A stretch of DNA of 64,000 bases from Pirellulales bacterium (GCA_022844125.1 JALHMI010000012.1:1-64000); one strand, 5' to 3'; positions 9,842 to 19,556 are shown, counted from the first letter of the stretch. Notes: a model not told the origin generated them from the sequence alone. Numbers and translations are program-made.

Positions 9842-11362
9842 CTACTGCTTCTTCACTTCCGCCCAGTGCGTCACGGCGTTGTTCCCCCAGGCGTCCGGCA
9901 GCGTCTGCGTCGTGGCCGATCCGTTCAGCACGCCGTCGCGCAGCTTCAGCTCGACCTGCACCTGGTAGTCGCGACCGCGGGCGTCGTCGTACGGCACCTT
10001 GCCAGAAAAGCGCCCACGCAGAAATCCTTCGCGAAACGTCGCGTTGCTCAGCAGCGTCTCAAGCTGATCGCCCACGCGCACGTGCACGTCGCCATCCGGC
10101 TGCACCACCAGCCGCAGTGGCGCTTCCCCCTGATACGTGACCAGCTTGCCGCGCCAGGTGCCTTCAAGTTCTTTGATGGATGAGTCTGCCGGCTTCTGTT
10201 CGTCGCTCTTTCCTGAAGGCAGCGGCACCACATACTCGGACACGTCCTTGTGTTTCGGATTCTTCTCTGTCAGCAACACCTCGCTGATCAAATCCGGCAG
10301 CCGATACGCCAGCGGGCTGCGGCTATTGGCCAAACTCACAATCGCCAGCCGCTCGCTCGGAATGAATCGCACGGTGGTTGCCACGCCCGGCATCCCGCCT
10401 GTGTGCTGGATGTACTCGTAACCCCGGTCGTCCGCCGCGGTCCCCCATCCAATCCCATAGCCAGCGCCCTTACCCTCGATCGCCGTATCGCGCTGCATCT
10501 CGTCCAGCGATTCGTCCTTCAGGATCTGCTTCTGATCCGCCAGATGTTCTTTCATGTGGAACATTGCGAACCGCACCAGGTCGTGCGCGCTCGAGTACAC
10601 CGCCGATGCGCCGGGATGATCGAACTTATAAGACGGAATCCGCTTCCCCTCGGGCGTGTATCGAATCGCCTGCTGCGCCTCGAGCCCAGGCCCAATGTCG
10701 ATCGACGTATGCGTCATCCCCAGCGGCAGGAACACTTCCTCGCGCATGAAGTCGGCGTACGGCTTCCCGCTCACCTGCGTAATCACGTGATCGAGCAAAC
10801 CGTACCCGAAGTTCGCATACTGGTAACGCTCGCCCGGCGCGGTCATCAGCGTGCCATAGCGGCGAATCGACTCCGCAAAGCTCGGCGGCTCGTACGGTTC
10901 CCCCTCATAGAAGAACTGATAGTGCAGCGGCAGCCCCGAGGTGTGATTGGCCACGCGGCGGACCGTCGCGTCTGCGGCTTTTCCGACAAACGCCTGCAGC
11001 TTCACCTCGCCCAGGTAATCGTCGATCGGCTTGTCGAGATCCACCTTGCCCCGTTCGACCAGCACCATCAGGCCCGTCGCCGTGACGGGTTTTGACACGC
11101 TGGCCACGCTGTACAGCGTGTGCTCGGTCGCCGGCGTGCGGTTCTCGCGATCGGCCAACCCAAAGCCTTCCTCCCAGATGATCTTCCCGTCCTTCGCCAC
11201 CGCCACCGCAATTGAAGGAATGTTATCGTCTCGAATCGCGCTGGCGATCTTCTCGCGAATCGGCGCGAACTTGTCCGTCGACTCCTCCGCGCTTACGGCT
11301 GAAGAGATCGCGAGATATGCGGCAAGTCCAAGTAGCAGGGCAGGGCATTTAGGAAACAACAT
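9842..11362 (-). CDS. Secreted serine hydrolase, beta-lactamase/penicillin-binding-protein fold
   Basis: 506 residues with a signal peptide (about 1-25). The catalytic SxxK is SVSK (about Ser88-Lys91). The YxN-like element is in YQYANFGYG, and HTGG near residue 330 replaces the KTG box, as in the class C-like esterase and EstB/AmpH-type family. A C-terminal beta domain (about residues 395-506) follows. Possible roles are peptidase or esterase acting outside the cytoplasm; a true beta-lactamase is not implied. The ATG at 11362 is chosen for the signal peptide. It lies 32 bp after the lactonase gene on the same strand, probably as an operon. Confidence 0.88.
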   Translation of the reverse strand: MLFPKCPALLLGLAAYLAISSAVSAEESTDKFAPIREKIASAIRDDNIPSIAVAVAKDGKIIWEEGFGLADRENRTPATEHTLYSVASVSKPVTATGLMVLVERGKVDLDKPIDDYLGEVKLQAFVGKAADATVRRVANHTSGLPLHYQFFYEGEPYEPPSFAESIRRYGTLMTAPGERYQYANFGYGLLDHVITQVSGKPYADFMREEVFLPLGMTHTSIDIGPGLEAQQAIRYTPEGKRIPSYKFDHPGASAVYSSAHDLVRFAMFHMKEHLADQKQILKDESLDEMQRDTAIEGKGAGYGIGWGTAADDRGYEYIQHTGGMPGVATTVRFIPSERLAIVSLANSRSPLAYRLPDLISEVLLTEKNPKHKDVSEYVVPLPSGKSDEQKPADSSIKELEGTWRGKLVTYQGEAPLRLVVQPDGDVHVRVGDQLETLLSNATFREGFLRGRFSGKVPYDDARGRDYQVQVELKLRDGVLNGSATTQTLPDAWGNNAVTHWAEVKKQ

Positions 11363-11394
11363 GGCTGCGATCCTGGGAGGCGACAAACAACTCG

Positions 11395-12564
11395 CTACTG
11401 CACGAACTTCACGCACACCGGCGAACCCACCTCCAGCTTCTGTCCGGTCGATTTCAGCTCACCCGTCTTCGCGTCGATCTTGAACACCGTGATTGTGTCC
11501 GAGGCCTGGTTGCCGGCCAGCAGATACGCGCCGGTCGGATCGATCCCGAAGCCGCGTGGCGTGCTCCCTTCGGTCGAGACGTTTTGAATCTGCTTCAGCG
11601 TGCCGTCTTTCTCGTTCACCGCGAACACGCTGATCGTGTCGTGTCCCCGGTTTGAGCCGTAGACAAACTTCCCGCTCGGATGCACCTGCACCTCCGCCGT
11701 GCTGTAGCCTTCCTTCACTTTCTCATCGCCCGGCAGGTTGCTCACCGTTTGCTTCGGCGTGAGCACGCCCCGCTTGGCGTCGTAGTCGAAGGCCGTCACG
11801 GTGCAATCCATCTCGTTGATCACATAGGCGTACTTGCCCGACGGATGAAACGCAAAATGCCGCGGACCCGCGCCCGGCGCCGTCGAGGCCGACGGCGGAT
11901 CGTTTGCCGTGAGCGTGCCCGCTGACGGATCGAGCTTGTAGACCAGCACCTTGTCGAGTCCCAGGTCGGCCGCCACGGCGAACGCGTTGTCCGGCGAGGG
12001 GTTGATCGAGTGCGCGTGCGGAGCTTCCTGCCGCTGCCTGTTGACGCTGCTTCCTGCGTGCTGGATCGCCGAAGCGGCCGGCGCAAGCTTGCCGTCCTCG
12101 CCAATCGGCAGCGACGCCACGCTGCCACCGCCATAGTTGGCGACCAGCGCCACGCGGCCACTCTTATCGACCGTCACGTGACACGGCCCGCGTCCTTCGC
12201 TCGACTGCTCGTTGAGCGGTGCGAGCTTGCCGGTCGCCCTATCAATCGCGAACGCGCTCACGCCACCGGTCGGCTTGCCATCGCGATCTTCGATCTCGCT
12301 CACCGAGTACAGAAACTTCTGCGTCGGATGAATCGCCACGAACGACGGGTTCTTCACCTTCGCCGCCAGACCCAGCGGCGTGCACTTGCCGCTCGCCAGA
12401 TCGAGCCGATAGGCATAGATCCCTTCGCTCTTCGGTCCGCTGTACGTGCCGACGTAGACCAGCAGTTCGCCGGGCTTATTTGCTTCAGCCGCCGGGGCAG
12501 GGGAGGGCGTCGTCATCAGCATCGTTCCCACAAGAATAAGGATCAGGTTCGTGTAGCGCATCAT
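11395..12564 (-). CDS. Secreted lactonase family beta-propeller (6-phosphogluconolactonase-like)
   Basis: About 389 residues with a signal peptide (about 1-27). Repeated blade motifs such as VYVGTYS, FVAIHPTQKFLYSVSE, GPCHVTVDKSG, GPRHFAFHPSGKYAYV and PRGFGIDPTGAYLLAGNQ match the lactonase/YbhE (Pgl) seven-bladed propeller. The cytosolic E. coli protein hydrolyses 6-phosphogluconolactone. The export signal here suggests a different, extracytoplasmic lactone substrate. The first two codons at 12564 are both ATG. First gene of a likely two-gene operon with the serine hydrolase. Confidence 0.88.
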   Translation of the reverse strand: MMRYTNLILILVGTMLMTTPSPAPAAEANKPGELLVYVGTYSGPKSEGIYAYRLDLASGKCTPLGLAAKVKNPSFVAIHPTQKFLYSVSEIEDRDGKPTGGVSAFAIDRATGKLAPLNEQSSEGRGPCHVTVDKSGRVALVANYGGGSVASLPIGEDGKLAPAASAIQHAGSSVNRQRQEAPHAHSINPSPDNAFAVAADLGLDKVLVYKLDPSAGTLTANDPPSASTAPGAGPRHFAFHPSGKYAYVINEMDCTVTAFDYDAKRGVLTPKQTVSNLPGDEKVKEGYSTAEVQVHPSGKFVYGSNRGHDTISVFAVNEKDGTLKQIQNVSTEGSTPRGFGIDPTGAYLLAGNQASDTITVFKIDAKTGELKSTGQKLEVGSPVCVKFVQ

Positions 12565-12582
12565 GGCTCCCAGGGTTTCGTC

Positions 12583-12660
12583 GGGGACTGTCCCAATTTT
12601 GCGATCTGCGTCCAAATTGGATGAGCAAGCGACTCCGCGAGCAAAATGGGGCTGTCCCCC
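12583..12660. repeat. Inverted repeat with GGGGACTGTCCCAATTTTGC arms
   Basis: Left arm at 12583-12602 and a related, imperfectly complementary right arm at 12641-12660 (GCAAAATGGGGCTGTCCCCC) flank about 38 bp. It sits directly upstream of the lactonase start in the 378-bp space before the cysteine-rich gene. The rest of that space has only the hairpin repeat at 12790. Confidence 0.6.
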
Positions 12661-12789
12661 TCGGCGTCAGGTTGGCTTTGTAACGCGAAGTTGCTGCGGG
12701 CGCGATTGTAACTCGCCGTCCGGCGCCAAGCTACCAAACGGCCGGCAGCACTGCTGGCGCCGCAACACGAACCGGCCAAGTTCGGTTTC

Positions 12790-12812
12790 AGCCCCCGGCT
12801 CTGCCGACGGGG
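12790..12812. repeat. Hairpin repeat, CCCCCGGCT family copy 2
   Basis: AGCCCCCGGCTCTGCCGACG plus GGG; one arm base differs from the copy at 9335. Confidence 0.7.
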
Positions 12813-12942
12813 TTCTTCTCGCCGGGCGCGAAGTTAAGCCACCTGCAATTGACGCTTCCTCCCCGTGGCGATACTCTCCCCGCCCCGTTTTGTTCCGTGG
12901 CCGAGCCCGCTTCCCTTTGGCCGAAAGTTGGAGGATGAGTTG

Positions 12943-15900
12943 ATGCGATTTGCGTCTGCATGCCTGGTTTCGCTCGTCGTAGCTTATACCTGCTTCGGTC
13001 AAAGCGGCGAACCCGCGCCGGCCGTTCCCAAGACAGCCTGCCTACGGTCGGCCGGACCTCAATCGGCCTGTTCCAAATCCGCCTGTTCCAAGGCGGCGGC
13101 TTGTCCGACGGCATCCGCCTGTCCCACAGCGAGCGCCTGTCCGCCGGCTTCGCATTGCCCGTCGAGTTCGGTTACTGCGTGTGCCGAGGCCACGGCCTGC
13201 ACGAAAGCGGGCGCGTGTTCCACGAAGACCGTCTGTAAGCCGAGTCGTGCAGAGTCTCTCAGCATCAGTGAATGGATGGACCTCGGGTCAACGTCGCAGA
13301 CGGAGCCCGGTGCCTCGACTTGTGAGTCAAACACGGCCTGTGCGAATGACACTGGCTGCGAGAGCATCGCCGACTGTGCAGCCAGCCGAATCGCCGCCCG
13401 GGCCGCGCTCGCCCAGAAGTTGTCCGCCTGCCAAACTCGAGCCAAGACCGACGCGATCGCGCGGCATCCGGAGCTGCTTGGCAACAGCGTGAGCGTTGCC
13501 ACCCCAGCTTGTGCTGCAAGCGCCGAAGCGTGTGCCGCGAAACAGTGCACTACGAAATCATCTGCGACCGCAAGCTGCGAAACCGGGGCCTGCGCCGCGA
13601 AGACTTGTGAGACAGGAGCCTGCTCGACCAAAGCCTGCCCCACGACCACGCTCGCCACTGCCGCGTGTGCTACTGCCGCCTGTGAATCCAGCGATTGCTG
13701 CCAGTCGAAGAATCGCCCGACAGAGAACACCGCCGTCGCCTCCAACGACTCCGTCACGCCCGGCATGCGCAAATGCTTTGAACTGAACTCGCGCGAAGCG
13801 ACGATGGTCACCAGCGCCGAGCGACTCGATCACCTACAGAAGGCCGCCGAGCACCTGGCCGCCGCCGGTTGCGAAAAAGAGGACGCCTGCGTCACCGCCT
13901 GGGCCACCGAAGTCAAACAGGACCTCGCGGCCCATATGCGCGAAATGTCCGAGGTGCTTAAGGAAGCCGCCGGCGACTTAGAAGAGGAGCTCAAAGCCGC
14001 GGGCACCAACGAGACCGCTGCCACCGCATGCCAATCTGCTGCGAGCGACTGCGAGAGCACAACATCGCCTGAACCCGCCTGCGACAAGACCGCCACCTGC
14101 CCGAGTGCCCACGCGACCTCGTTAGCTGTTGCTTCGGATTTTCGTGATCTGACACCGCTGTCGATGGTCCAGGTCCAAGTCTTGGAGGTCAATCTGAGCA
14201 GCATGCGCCGGCTTGGTTTGGACTTTCCCGGGTGCGCCTCGTCTCAGTGTGAACCGGGTACGGCCAGCGTTTGTATCGCTCGGCCGGAAGTCATCCATAG
14301 GACGATGATGACTCTACTCGACAAAGCAGCTGCGCGAATTGTTGGTCTGCCTCAGGTAAGTTTTCAAAAGCTCGACTGGTCAAAGCCCCACCACTTTGAG
14401 CTTCGTCACTCGGAGACGGGCTCGCACCTGGAAGTCACAACGACGAATCTCGACGGCGGCCGAACACAAGTTGCGATCCATCCCTGCCCGGGTGACGCTC
14501 CGGCGGACGAAACTGCTGCCCGCGCTCGTGCGATCTACGAGGTCGATGCCGAATTCGAGATCGAACCAGGTAAAGTGGCCATTGTCGGCGGCCACGTTGA
14601 TACCCGCGTTCGCGTAGAAAAACGCGGAAGTGCGACCGCGGTCACGGTGCATACCCGAGAAGAGCAAGTCCAAACGCTCTTCATCGTAACTCGCATTGCG
14701 GGCCCGCCGTCGAAAGTCACCCCGGTCGGCCATACCGAACCGAGCAAGACCAGCAGCGGCGCAGTCTGCCCGACGGCCTGCGACAAGGCGGTTCTCAAAA
14801 CGACTGCCAAGAAGTCTTGCGAAACGTCCACCTGCCAGAGCGCTGCAACCTGTCCGACGGCCATCTGCCCAACGGCAAGCTGCCCGACAGCCGCAACCAA
14901 CTGTGACTCGGCTCACACGCCGGCCTGCCGTGCGGCCACCGGCGTCGCAGCCTCGACGTGTCCGCTGACAAGCGACGCTCAGTTGCTCACGGCCTGCGAA
15001 GCCGCTAAGGGCTGTGCCGCGAAGAGCGCTGCGGCTATCGCCTGCGAGAAGAAGTCGTGTGACGCTCAGGTCGCCGCCCGCTGTGCCAAGGCTGGCGGCT
15101 GCCAGAAGACCGTCGCGTGCGACGAGTCCAGCGCCTGTCAAACGGCCGTCGCCTGCGACAAAGTTTCGATCTGCCCTCCGACCGCGTTCCTCGCCGAAGC
15201 AATTGCCACCGACGCCGCCGCCGAGTGCTGCGAGCGCAGCAAGTGTGCGAAGCAAGGCGTCTGCTGCAAGCAGGGCGAGTGTTGCAATCAAGATGCGTGC
15301 CCCGCCATGGCCAGCACCGCCACCGCGACCGACGAGCCGTGCGCCACCGAAGCCTGCGCCGACGCGCCGTGTGGCGTCGCGACGAGTAACGCCGGCTGCA
15401 TCGGCGTCATCGCCTGCGATACCGGCATCCAGACTGCTGCTGTTCCGGTGAGTGTTGCGGCCCCCGTCGCCACGGGCTCGTACATCGAGATGCACCTCTC
15501 GCACCTCGCCAAAGCCGCCGAGCACCTGACGCACGCCGGCCTCGCCGAAGAAGCCGCCAGCGTGAGCGTTTTGGCCAACAAGCTGCGCCAGGAACTGATC
15601 GCCGCGAAGCAAGCACAGATCGCCAGCCTTCAAGCCGAGATCGCGGCCCTCCAAGCGGACTGCGATGCGGTGTGCCGTGCTCCCGCGATCGACTCGGCCA
15701 TGGCAGTGCCCGACTGCCCGCCGGCTGCCTGTGCAGAACCGGAGTGCAGCTCGCCGATTGCCTTGCCTCCGGTGCCCGTGGCCGCGCCCGTGCTTCCTGC
15801 ACCTCCGTTTGAAACCACTCAAGCGCACGACGCCAAAGCGCACAAGCAGATCCTGCTCAAGGTTAAAGTTGTCGAAGTCTCCATGAGCCGCCTGCACAAA

Positions 15901-16452
15901 CTGGGTTTCGGCCTGGCCGCCATTCAGCCCGGCGCATCTGTGCCTGGTGACGGCTTGGCTGGCCTGCTCGAAGCTCTGCAGCGCGAGAACGCCGTCAAGG
16001 TGCTCGCCGAGCCGAGTGTGGTGCTGTCGAACGGACGTCCCGCCTCTTATCACGTCGGCGGCAGCGTCTCGCTTCCCAAGCCGGGCGGCAAACCTGGCGA
16101 ATGCACCATGCACGAGATCGGCACGCGACTTGACGCCGTGGCAGTGATACTTGACGACCACCGTGTGCGGCTCGACATTCGTCCGCGAGTCGCCGAGCTG
16201 CAGACGTTAGCCGGCCATGGCCCCAGTATTTGCGTGCGTGAAGTCGATACCGGTTTCGATACCGAGCTCGGCACGACCGTCGTCCTGGGCGGACTGCTCC
16301 AGGACCGCTTCCTGACCGAAAAAGACCCCAAAACACTGGAAGATCGTCAGGTACACGACCAGCGCCAGCTCTTCTTCCTGGTCACGCCCTGCGCGATGGG
16401 CGACGACTCGGCGGTCCAGCCCGCCAGTCATGCCGAGCCGATCGCCCGATAA
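12943..16452 (+). CDS. Giant secreted cysteine-rich protein with two secretin-like modules
   Basis: 1169 residues; ATG at 12943 preceded by GGAGG. A signal peptide (about 1-19) is followed by an internally duplicated plan. Residues about 20-285 and 605-830 are low-complexity, built from short Cys-Ala-Thr-Pro units such as ACPTASACPTASACPPAS with a cysteine every 4-7 residues. Each is followed by a helical segment with the shared motif HLxKAAEHLxxAG (about 295 and 855). Each helical segment is followed by a region resembling the C-terminal domain of type II/III secretins (about 400-590 and 965-1150). Examples are VKVVEVSMSRLHKLGFG, LAEPSVVLSNGRPASYHVGG, TTVVLGGLLQD and a final LFFLVTP strand. 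Pore formation is not evident because N-domains are absent. Disulfide cross-linked wall or envelope scaffolding is speculative. Product name cannot be assigned. Confidence 0.85.
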   Translation: MRFASACLVSLVVAYTCFGQSGEPAPAVPKTACLRSAGPQSACSKSACSKAAACPTASACPTASACPPASHCPSSSVTACAEATACTKAGACSTKTVCKPSRAESLSISEWMDLGSTSQTEPGASTCESNTACANDTGCESIADCAASRIAARAALAQKLSACQTRAKTDAIARHPELLGNSVSVATPACAASAEACAAKQCTTKSSATASCETGACAAKTCETGACSTKACPTTTLATAACATAACESSDCCQSKNRPTENTAVASNDSVTPGMRKCFELNSREATMVTSAERLDHLQKAAEHLAAAGCEKEDACVTAWATEVKQDLAAHMREMSEVLKEAAGDLEEELKAAGTNETAATACQSAASDCESTTSPEPACDKTATCPSAHATSLAVASDFRDLTPLSMVQVQVLEVNLSSMRRLGLDFPGCASSQCEPGTASVCIARPEVIHRTMMTLLDKAAARIVGLPQVSFQKLDWSKPHHFELRHSETGSHLEVTTTNLDGGRTQVAIHPCPGDAPADETAARARAIYEVDAEFEIEPGKVAIVGGHVDTRVRVEKRGSATAVTVHTREEQVQTLFIVTRIAGPPSKVTPVGHTEPSKTSSGAVCPTACDKAVLKTTAKKSCETSTCQSAATCPTAICPTASCPTAATNCDSAHTPACRAATGVAASTCPLTSDAQLLTACEAAKGCAAKSAAAIACEKKSCDAQVAARCAKAGGCQKTVACDESSACQTAVACDKVSICPPTAFLAEAIATDAAAECCERSKCAKQGVCCKQGECCNQDACPAMASTATATDEPCATEACADAPCGVATSNAGCIGVIACDTGIQTAAVPVSVAAPVATGSYIEMHLSHLAKAAEHLTHAGLAEEAASVSVLANKLRQELIAAKQAQIASLQAEIAALQADCDAVCRAPAIDSAMAVPDCPPAACAEPECSSPIALPPVPVAAPVLPAPPFETTQAHDAKAHKQILLKVKVVEVSMSRLHKLGFGLAAIQPGASVPGDGLAGLLEALQRENAVKVLAEPSVVLSNGRPASYHVGGSVSLPKPGGKPGECTMHEIGTRLDAVAVILDDHRVRLDIRPRVAELQTLAGHGPSICVREVDTGFDTELGTTVVLGGLLQDRFLTEKDPKTLEDRQVHDQRQLFFLVTPCAMGDDSAVQPASHAEPIAR

Positions 16453-16490
16453 CTCAGGAGCGCCTCATTGACGCGTGGTAAGATCGTGGC

Positions 16491-16805
16491 ATGAGCGACC
16501 GACCTGATTGGCTTCCCGAGCCAGAAAAACCGCCGAGCCGGCCGGTTGGAGAACGACTTCGACTGGGAGCGGCGAACGTTCTTTCACTGTTTGTTTTCGC
16601 TTCGGGTCTGGTCTGCCTGATGGTCGCAATGACCCAACTCGGTCAACTGGCAAGAGGCGGAAACAAATTGGCGCCGCGAATGGTATCGGCGCTCACGCTT
16701 TTCGGTGGGCTGTGTCTGGTCGTGGCTTATCTTTGGCGCTGGTGCTTGCGCTATGCACGAATCGGTTTGGCTAAGGACCACGCCACAGACGACCGTCGGC
16801 ACTAA
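16491..16805 (+). CDS. Small two-helix membrane protein, hypothetical
   Basis: 104 residues. A charged, proline-rich N-terminus (MSDRPDWLPEPEKPPSR) precedes two hydrophobic segments, about residues 31-50 and 64-82, and a basic tail. ATG at 16491, 38 bp after the cysteine-rich gene, on the same strand. No family is recognised. The start has only a weak ribosome binding site, but codon use and the clear membrane segments support a real gene. Confidence 0.6.
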   Translation: MSDRPDWLPEPEKPPSRPVGERLRLGAANVLSLFVFASGLVCLMVAMTQLGQLARGGNKLAPRMVSALTLFGGLCLVVAYLWRWCLRYARIGLAKDHATDDRRH

Positions 16806-16874
16806 GTGCCTCTGCCGAACATTACTACAATAAGTCAATGCGTCTCAGAGTCTTTTCTTCCCGGAGCACCCATC

Positions 16875-17195
16875 GTGTGCGTGAAGTTCATCCTGGTGTT
16901 GTCCATCGGTTGTGGTCTCGCGTCCGTCGCACTGGCCGATAACGACTTTCCGGCCTACGCCAATCCCACCAACTTCGGACAGTGGGAAAGTCCCATCCAG
17001 CAGATGCGCAGCGGCGCCGCCGATCAACTGCAGGCTACCGGCTTTCAGTCCAGTGCCCAGATACTGCGCTCGACGGTGACGCGGCCGAGTCTGCCCTGGT
17101 TTAATGACGTCGTTGGCAAGCCGGACGATCACACGCGCAACCAGCGTGTCATCTTTTTTGCACCAACTGGCTCGATGATCCTGCTCGGAAAGTAG
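16875..17195 (+). CDS. Small secreted protein, hypothetical
   Basis: About 106 residues from a GTG at 16875 with GGAG 8 bp upstream. The N-terminus VCVKFILVLSIGCGLASVALA is a clean signal peptide. The track start at 16806 is also GTG and would bury the signal. The mature part (DNDFPAYANPTNFGQW...) has no cysteine and no motif I recognise. The function is unknown. It follows the small membrane protein closely. Confidence 0.55.
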   Translation: MCVKFILVLSIGCGLASVALADNDFPAYANPTNFGQWESPIQQMRSGAADQLQATGFQSSAQILRSTVTRPSLPWFNDVVGKPDDHTRNQRVIFFAPTGSMILLGK

Positions 17196-17323
17196 AGTCC
17201 GTCGATGAGGGAACCCACTCGGCTGGGTACCCTCGCCTGCGCGTCGGGCGACTATCGTGCCGTGCCTGCCCTCGCTCTTTCCTCTGTGTACCTCCGTGTC
17301 CTCTGTGGTGAATTCTCTTCGTG

Positions 17324-19393
17324 TTACTTCGCTCCCGGCGGCACATACTTCTTCAGCCAGTCGAACACCTCCTTGTGCCAGTACTCGCTGTTCGCCGGCT
17401 TGAGCACCCAGTGCCCTTCGTCCGGAAAGTTCACCATCCGGCTCGGAATGCCCAGCCGCTGCAATGTCGTGAACATCATCAACCCTTCGCCGATTGGCAC
17501 GCGAAAGTCCTGGTCGTTGTGAATCACCAGCATCGGCGTCTTGAAGTTCTTCGCGAACAGGTGCGGCGAGAACTTCTCATAGCTCTCGCGGTTCACCCAG
17601 GGTGGACCGCCATGTTCCCATTCGTCGAACCATAGCTCCTCGGTCGTCGAGTACATGCTGTCGAAGTTGAATACGCCGCAGTGCGTGATCAGCGTCTTGA
17701 ACTTGTCGGTGTGCCCTGCGAACCAGTTCATCATGTACCCGCCGAAGCTCGCCCCGGCGGCGGCCATCCGCGAACTGTCGATATACGGCAGCTTTTCCAG
17801 ATAGTCGACGCCCGCCATCAGGTCGTCGAAACACTTGCCGCCCCAGTCGCCGCTAATCTCGTCGACATACTTCTGGCCAAAGCCCGTGCTGCCGCGCGGG
17901 TTCGGCATCGCCACGACATACCCCTGCGCCGCCCAGAGCTGCGGATTCCAGCGATAGCTCCAGCTGTCGTCCCAGGCCCCCTGCGGCCCGCCGTGCACCA
18001 GGTACACCAGCGGCCACTTCTGCTTCGCATCAAAGCCCGGGGGCGTCAGGATCCACATCTGCATCGGCGTGCCGCCGGCGCCCTTCACAGTCACGCTCTC
18101 CGGCTTGTTCATCGTGATCTCGGCCAGCAGCTTCTCGTTGACGTTCGTCACGTTGCGCACCTTGCCCGAGGCTGTTTCGATTGCCACCACTTCTGCCGGC
18201 GCGTTCATCGTGGCGCGCGTCGCCGTGAGCGTCTTGCCGTCCTTGCTCACGCTCGGTGAACCGAACGCTCCGCCACTCGCCAGTTCCGTGAGCGCGCCGT
18301 CCTTGACGTTCACCTTGCAGATCGGCACGCCGCCGTTCCGCTCGCTGGTGCAGTAGATCGTCGCGTCGTCTCCCCACGCAAAGGCATCGATCGAACGATC
18401 GTGCGCCGCCGTGATGCTCCGGGGTTTCCCGCCCGCCGCCGGCATCACGATGAGTTGCCAGCGGTCCGCCTCGAAACCCGCTCTCTCCTGTGCTCGATAC
18501 GCGATCCACTTCCCGTCCGGGCTGAACCGGGGGCAGCTATCCGCCGCCGCGTTGTCCTTCGTCAGATTCACGGCCGTGCCGCCCGCGATCGGCACGCGCC
18601 ACAAATCGTGGTTCGTGCTCCAGGCTTCCTCTTTCTGCGCGGGCGCGGTGTACACAATCGCCTGGCTGCCCGGCGTGAAGGTGAAGTCGTCCCCTATCGA
18701 GAACGTCGAGCTCGTCGGATAGCCGTCGAAGTCGCCCGGCGTCACGTCGCGCGGTTCGCCGCCCGTCGCAGGCAACACAAACAAGTGCTGCCGCTTCCCT
18801 TCGACCCACGAGTCCCAATGCCGGAAGAACAACTTGTCGAACACCCGCGCCTTCACCGGGTTCTTCTCAATCTCTTCCGCCTTCTTCTTGTTGGCCTCGT
18901 TGCTCTCGGCATACGGCTTGTCCGAAAACTCGGGATACACGGCCGAGACGAACGCCACCAACTTGCCGTCTGGCGACCAGATGCCCGTCGCCGCGCCGGT
19001 TGAGATCGTCGTCAGCTGCTTTGCTTCGCCGCCGGCCACCAGGTCGAGCACCCAGAGCTGCCCTTCGTCCGAACGATCCGACTCGAACAGCAGCTTCGTG
19101 CCGTCGGGGCTGAACCGCGGATGGCTATCGTGCTTCGGTCCGCCGGTGAGTTGCCGCGCTTCTCCGCCTGCAATCGGCGCCAGCCAGATCGTCGAGGTGC
19201 TCGCATTCTTCTCCTTGTTCACCACGCTCACGACATAGGCCACGCTCTTGCCGTCGGGGCTGATCTGGGGATCGCTGATTCGCTTCAGTGCGAACATGTC
19301 GTTCATCGTGAGCGGCCGCTCGGCGGCCGAGGCAGGTTGAGTCGACAATAATAGTCCTCCCAGGACGAAGGCGGTGAGCAGGCAAGTTCGCAT
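17324..19393 (-). CDS. S9 family prolyl oligopeptidase-type serine peptidase, secreted
   Basis: 689 residues with a signal peptide (about 1-25). Residues about 30-390 form a WD40/TolB-like beta-propeller with repeats such as PQISPDGKSVAYVVS, HPRFSPDGTKLLFES and CPRFSPDGKWIAYRA. The C-terminal alpha/beta hydrolase domain has the nucleophile in GASFGGYMM (about Ser548), the acid in HNDQDFRVP (about 627) and the histidine in DEGHWVL (about 659). This is the acylaminoacyl-peptidase/dipeptidyl-peptidase branch of S9. It probably degrades oligopeptides outside the cytoplasm. The ATG at 19393 is chosen for the signal peptide. The 3' spacer (17196-17323) contains a CCTCTGTGTACCTCCGTGTC direct-repeat-like tract. 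Confidence 0.93.
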   Translation of the reverse strand: MRTCLLTAFVLGGLLLSTQPASAAERPLTMNDMFALKRISDPQISPDGKSVAYVVSVVNKEKNASTSTIWLAPIAGGEARQLTGGPKHDSHPRFSPDGTKLLFESDRSDEGQLWVLDLVAGGEAKQLTTISTGAATGIWSPDGKLVAFVSAVYPEFSDKPYAESNEANKKKAEEIEKNPVKARVFDKLFFRHWDSWVEGKRQHLFVLPATGGEPRDVTPGDFDGYPTSSTFSIGDDFTFTPGSQAIVYTAPAQKEEAWSTNHDLWRVPIAGGTAVNLTKDNAAADSCPRFSPDGKWIAYRAQERAGFEADRWQLIVMPAAGGKPRSITAAHDRSIDAFAWGDDATIYCTSERNGGVPICKVNVKDGALTELASGGAFGSPSVSKDGKTLTATRATMNAPAEVVAIETASGKVRNVTNVNEKLLAEITMNKPESVTVKGAGGTPMQMWILTPPGFDAKQKWPLVYLVHGGPQGAWDDSWSYRWNPQLWAAQGYVVAMPNPRGSTGFGQKYVDEISGDWGGKCFDDLMAGVDYLEKLPYIDSSRMAAAGASFGGYMMNWFAGHTDKFKTLITHCGVFNFDSMYSTTEELWFDEWEHGGPPWVNRESYEKFSPHLFAKNFKTPMLVIHNDQDFRVPIGEGLMMFTTLQRLGIPSRMVNFPDEGHWVLKPANSEYWHKEVFDWLKKYVPPGAK

Positions 19394-19556
19394 GGATGTT
19401 CCTCGCGGCGGTGTCATAGCAGGCGATATCAAAAGCAGGCAGGCCCGGGGGCGACGTTATCGTTTCCAACAGCAACGCAATTGTAGTGCGCCACATCGCG
19501 TTGGGAACCAGTTGCCAGGGGACTTTGGTGATACGGACCTAGTTGCTCCGAGAGCT

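Noticed and set aside
13059-13811. 250-codon antisense ORF with repeated QADxVGQA peptides
   Set aside because: Repeats are the mirror of the Cys-Ala-Thr-Pro units of the real gene.
13021-15430. Cysteine-repeat tract considered as a CRISPR or tandem DNA repeat array
   Set aside because: Units are short, irregular in length and in frame with a signal-peptide protein; no constant repeat with unique spacers.
14380-16161. 593-codon Gly/Arg-rich antisense ORF within the cysteine-rich gene
   Set aside because: Composition mirrors the repeat codons of the sense gene, which has a ribosome site and signal peptide.
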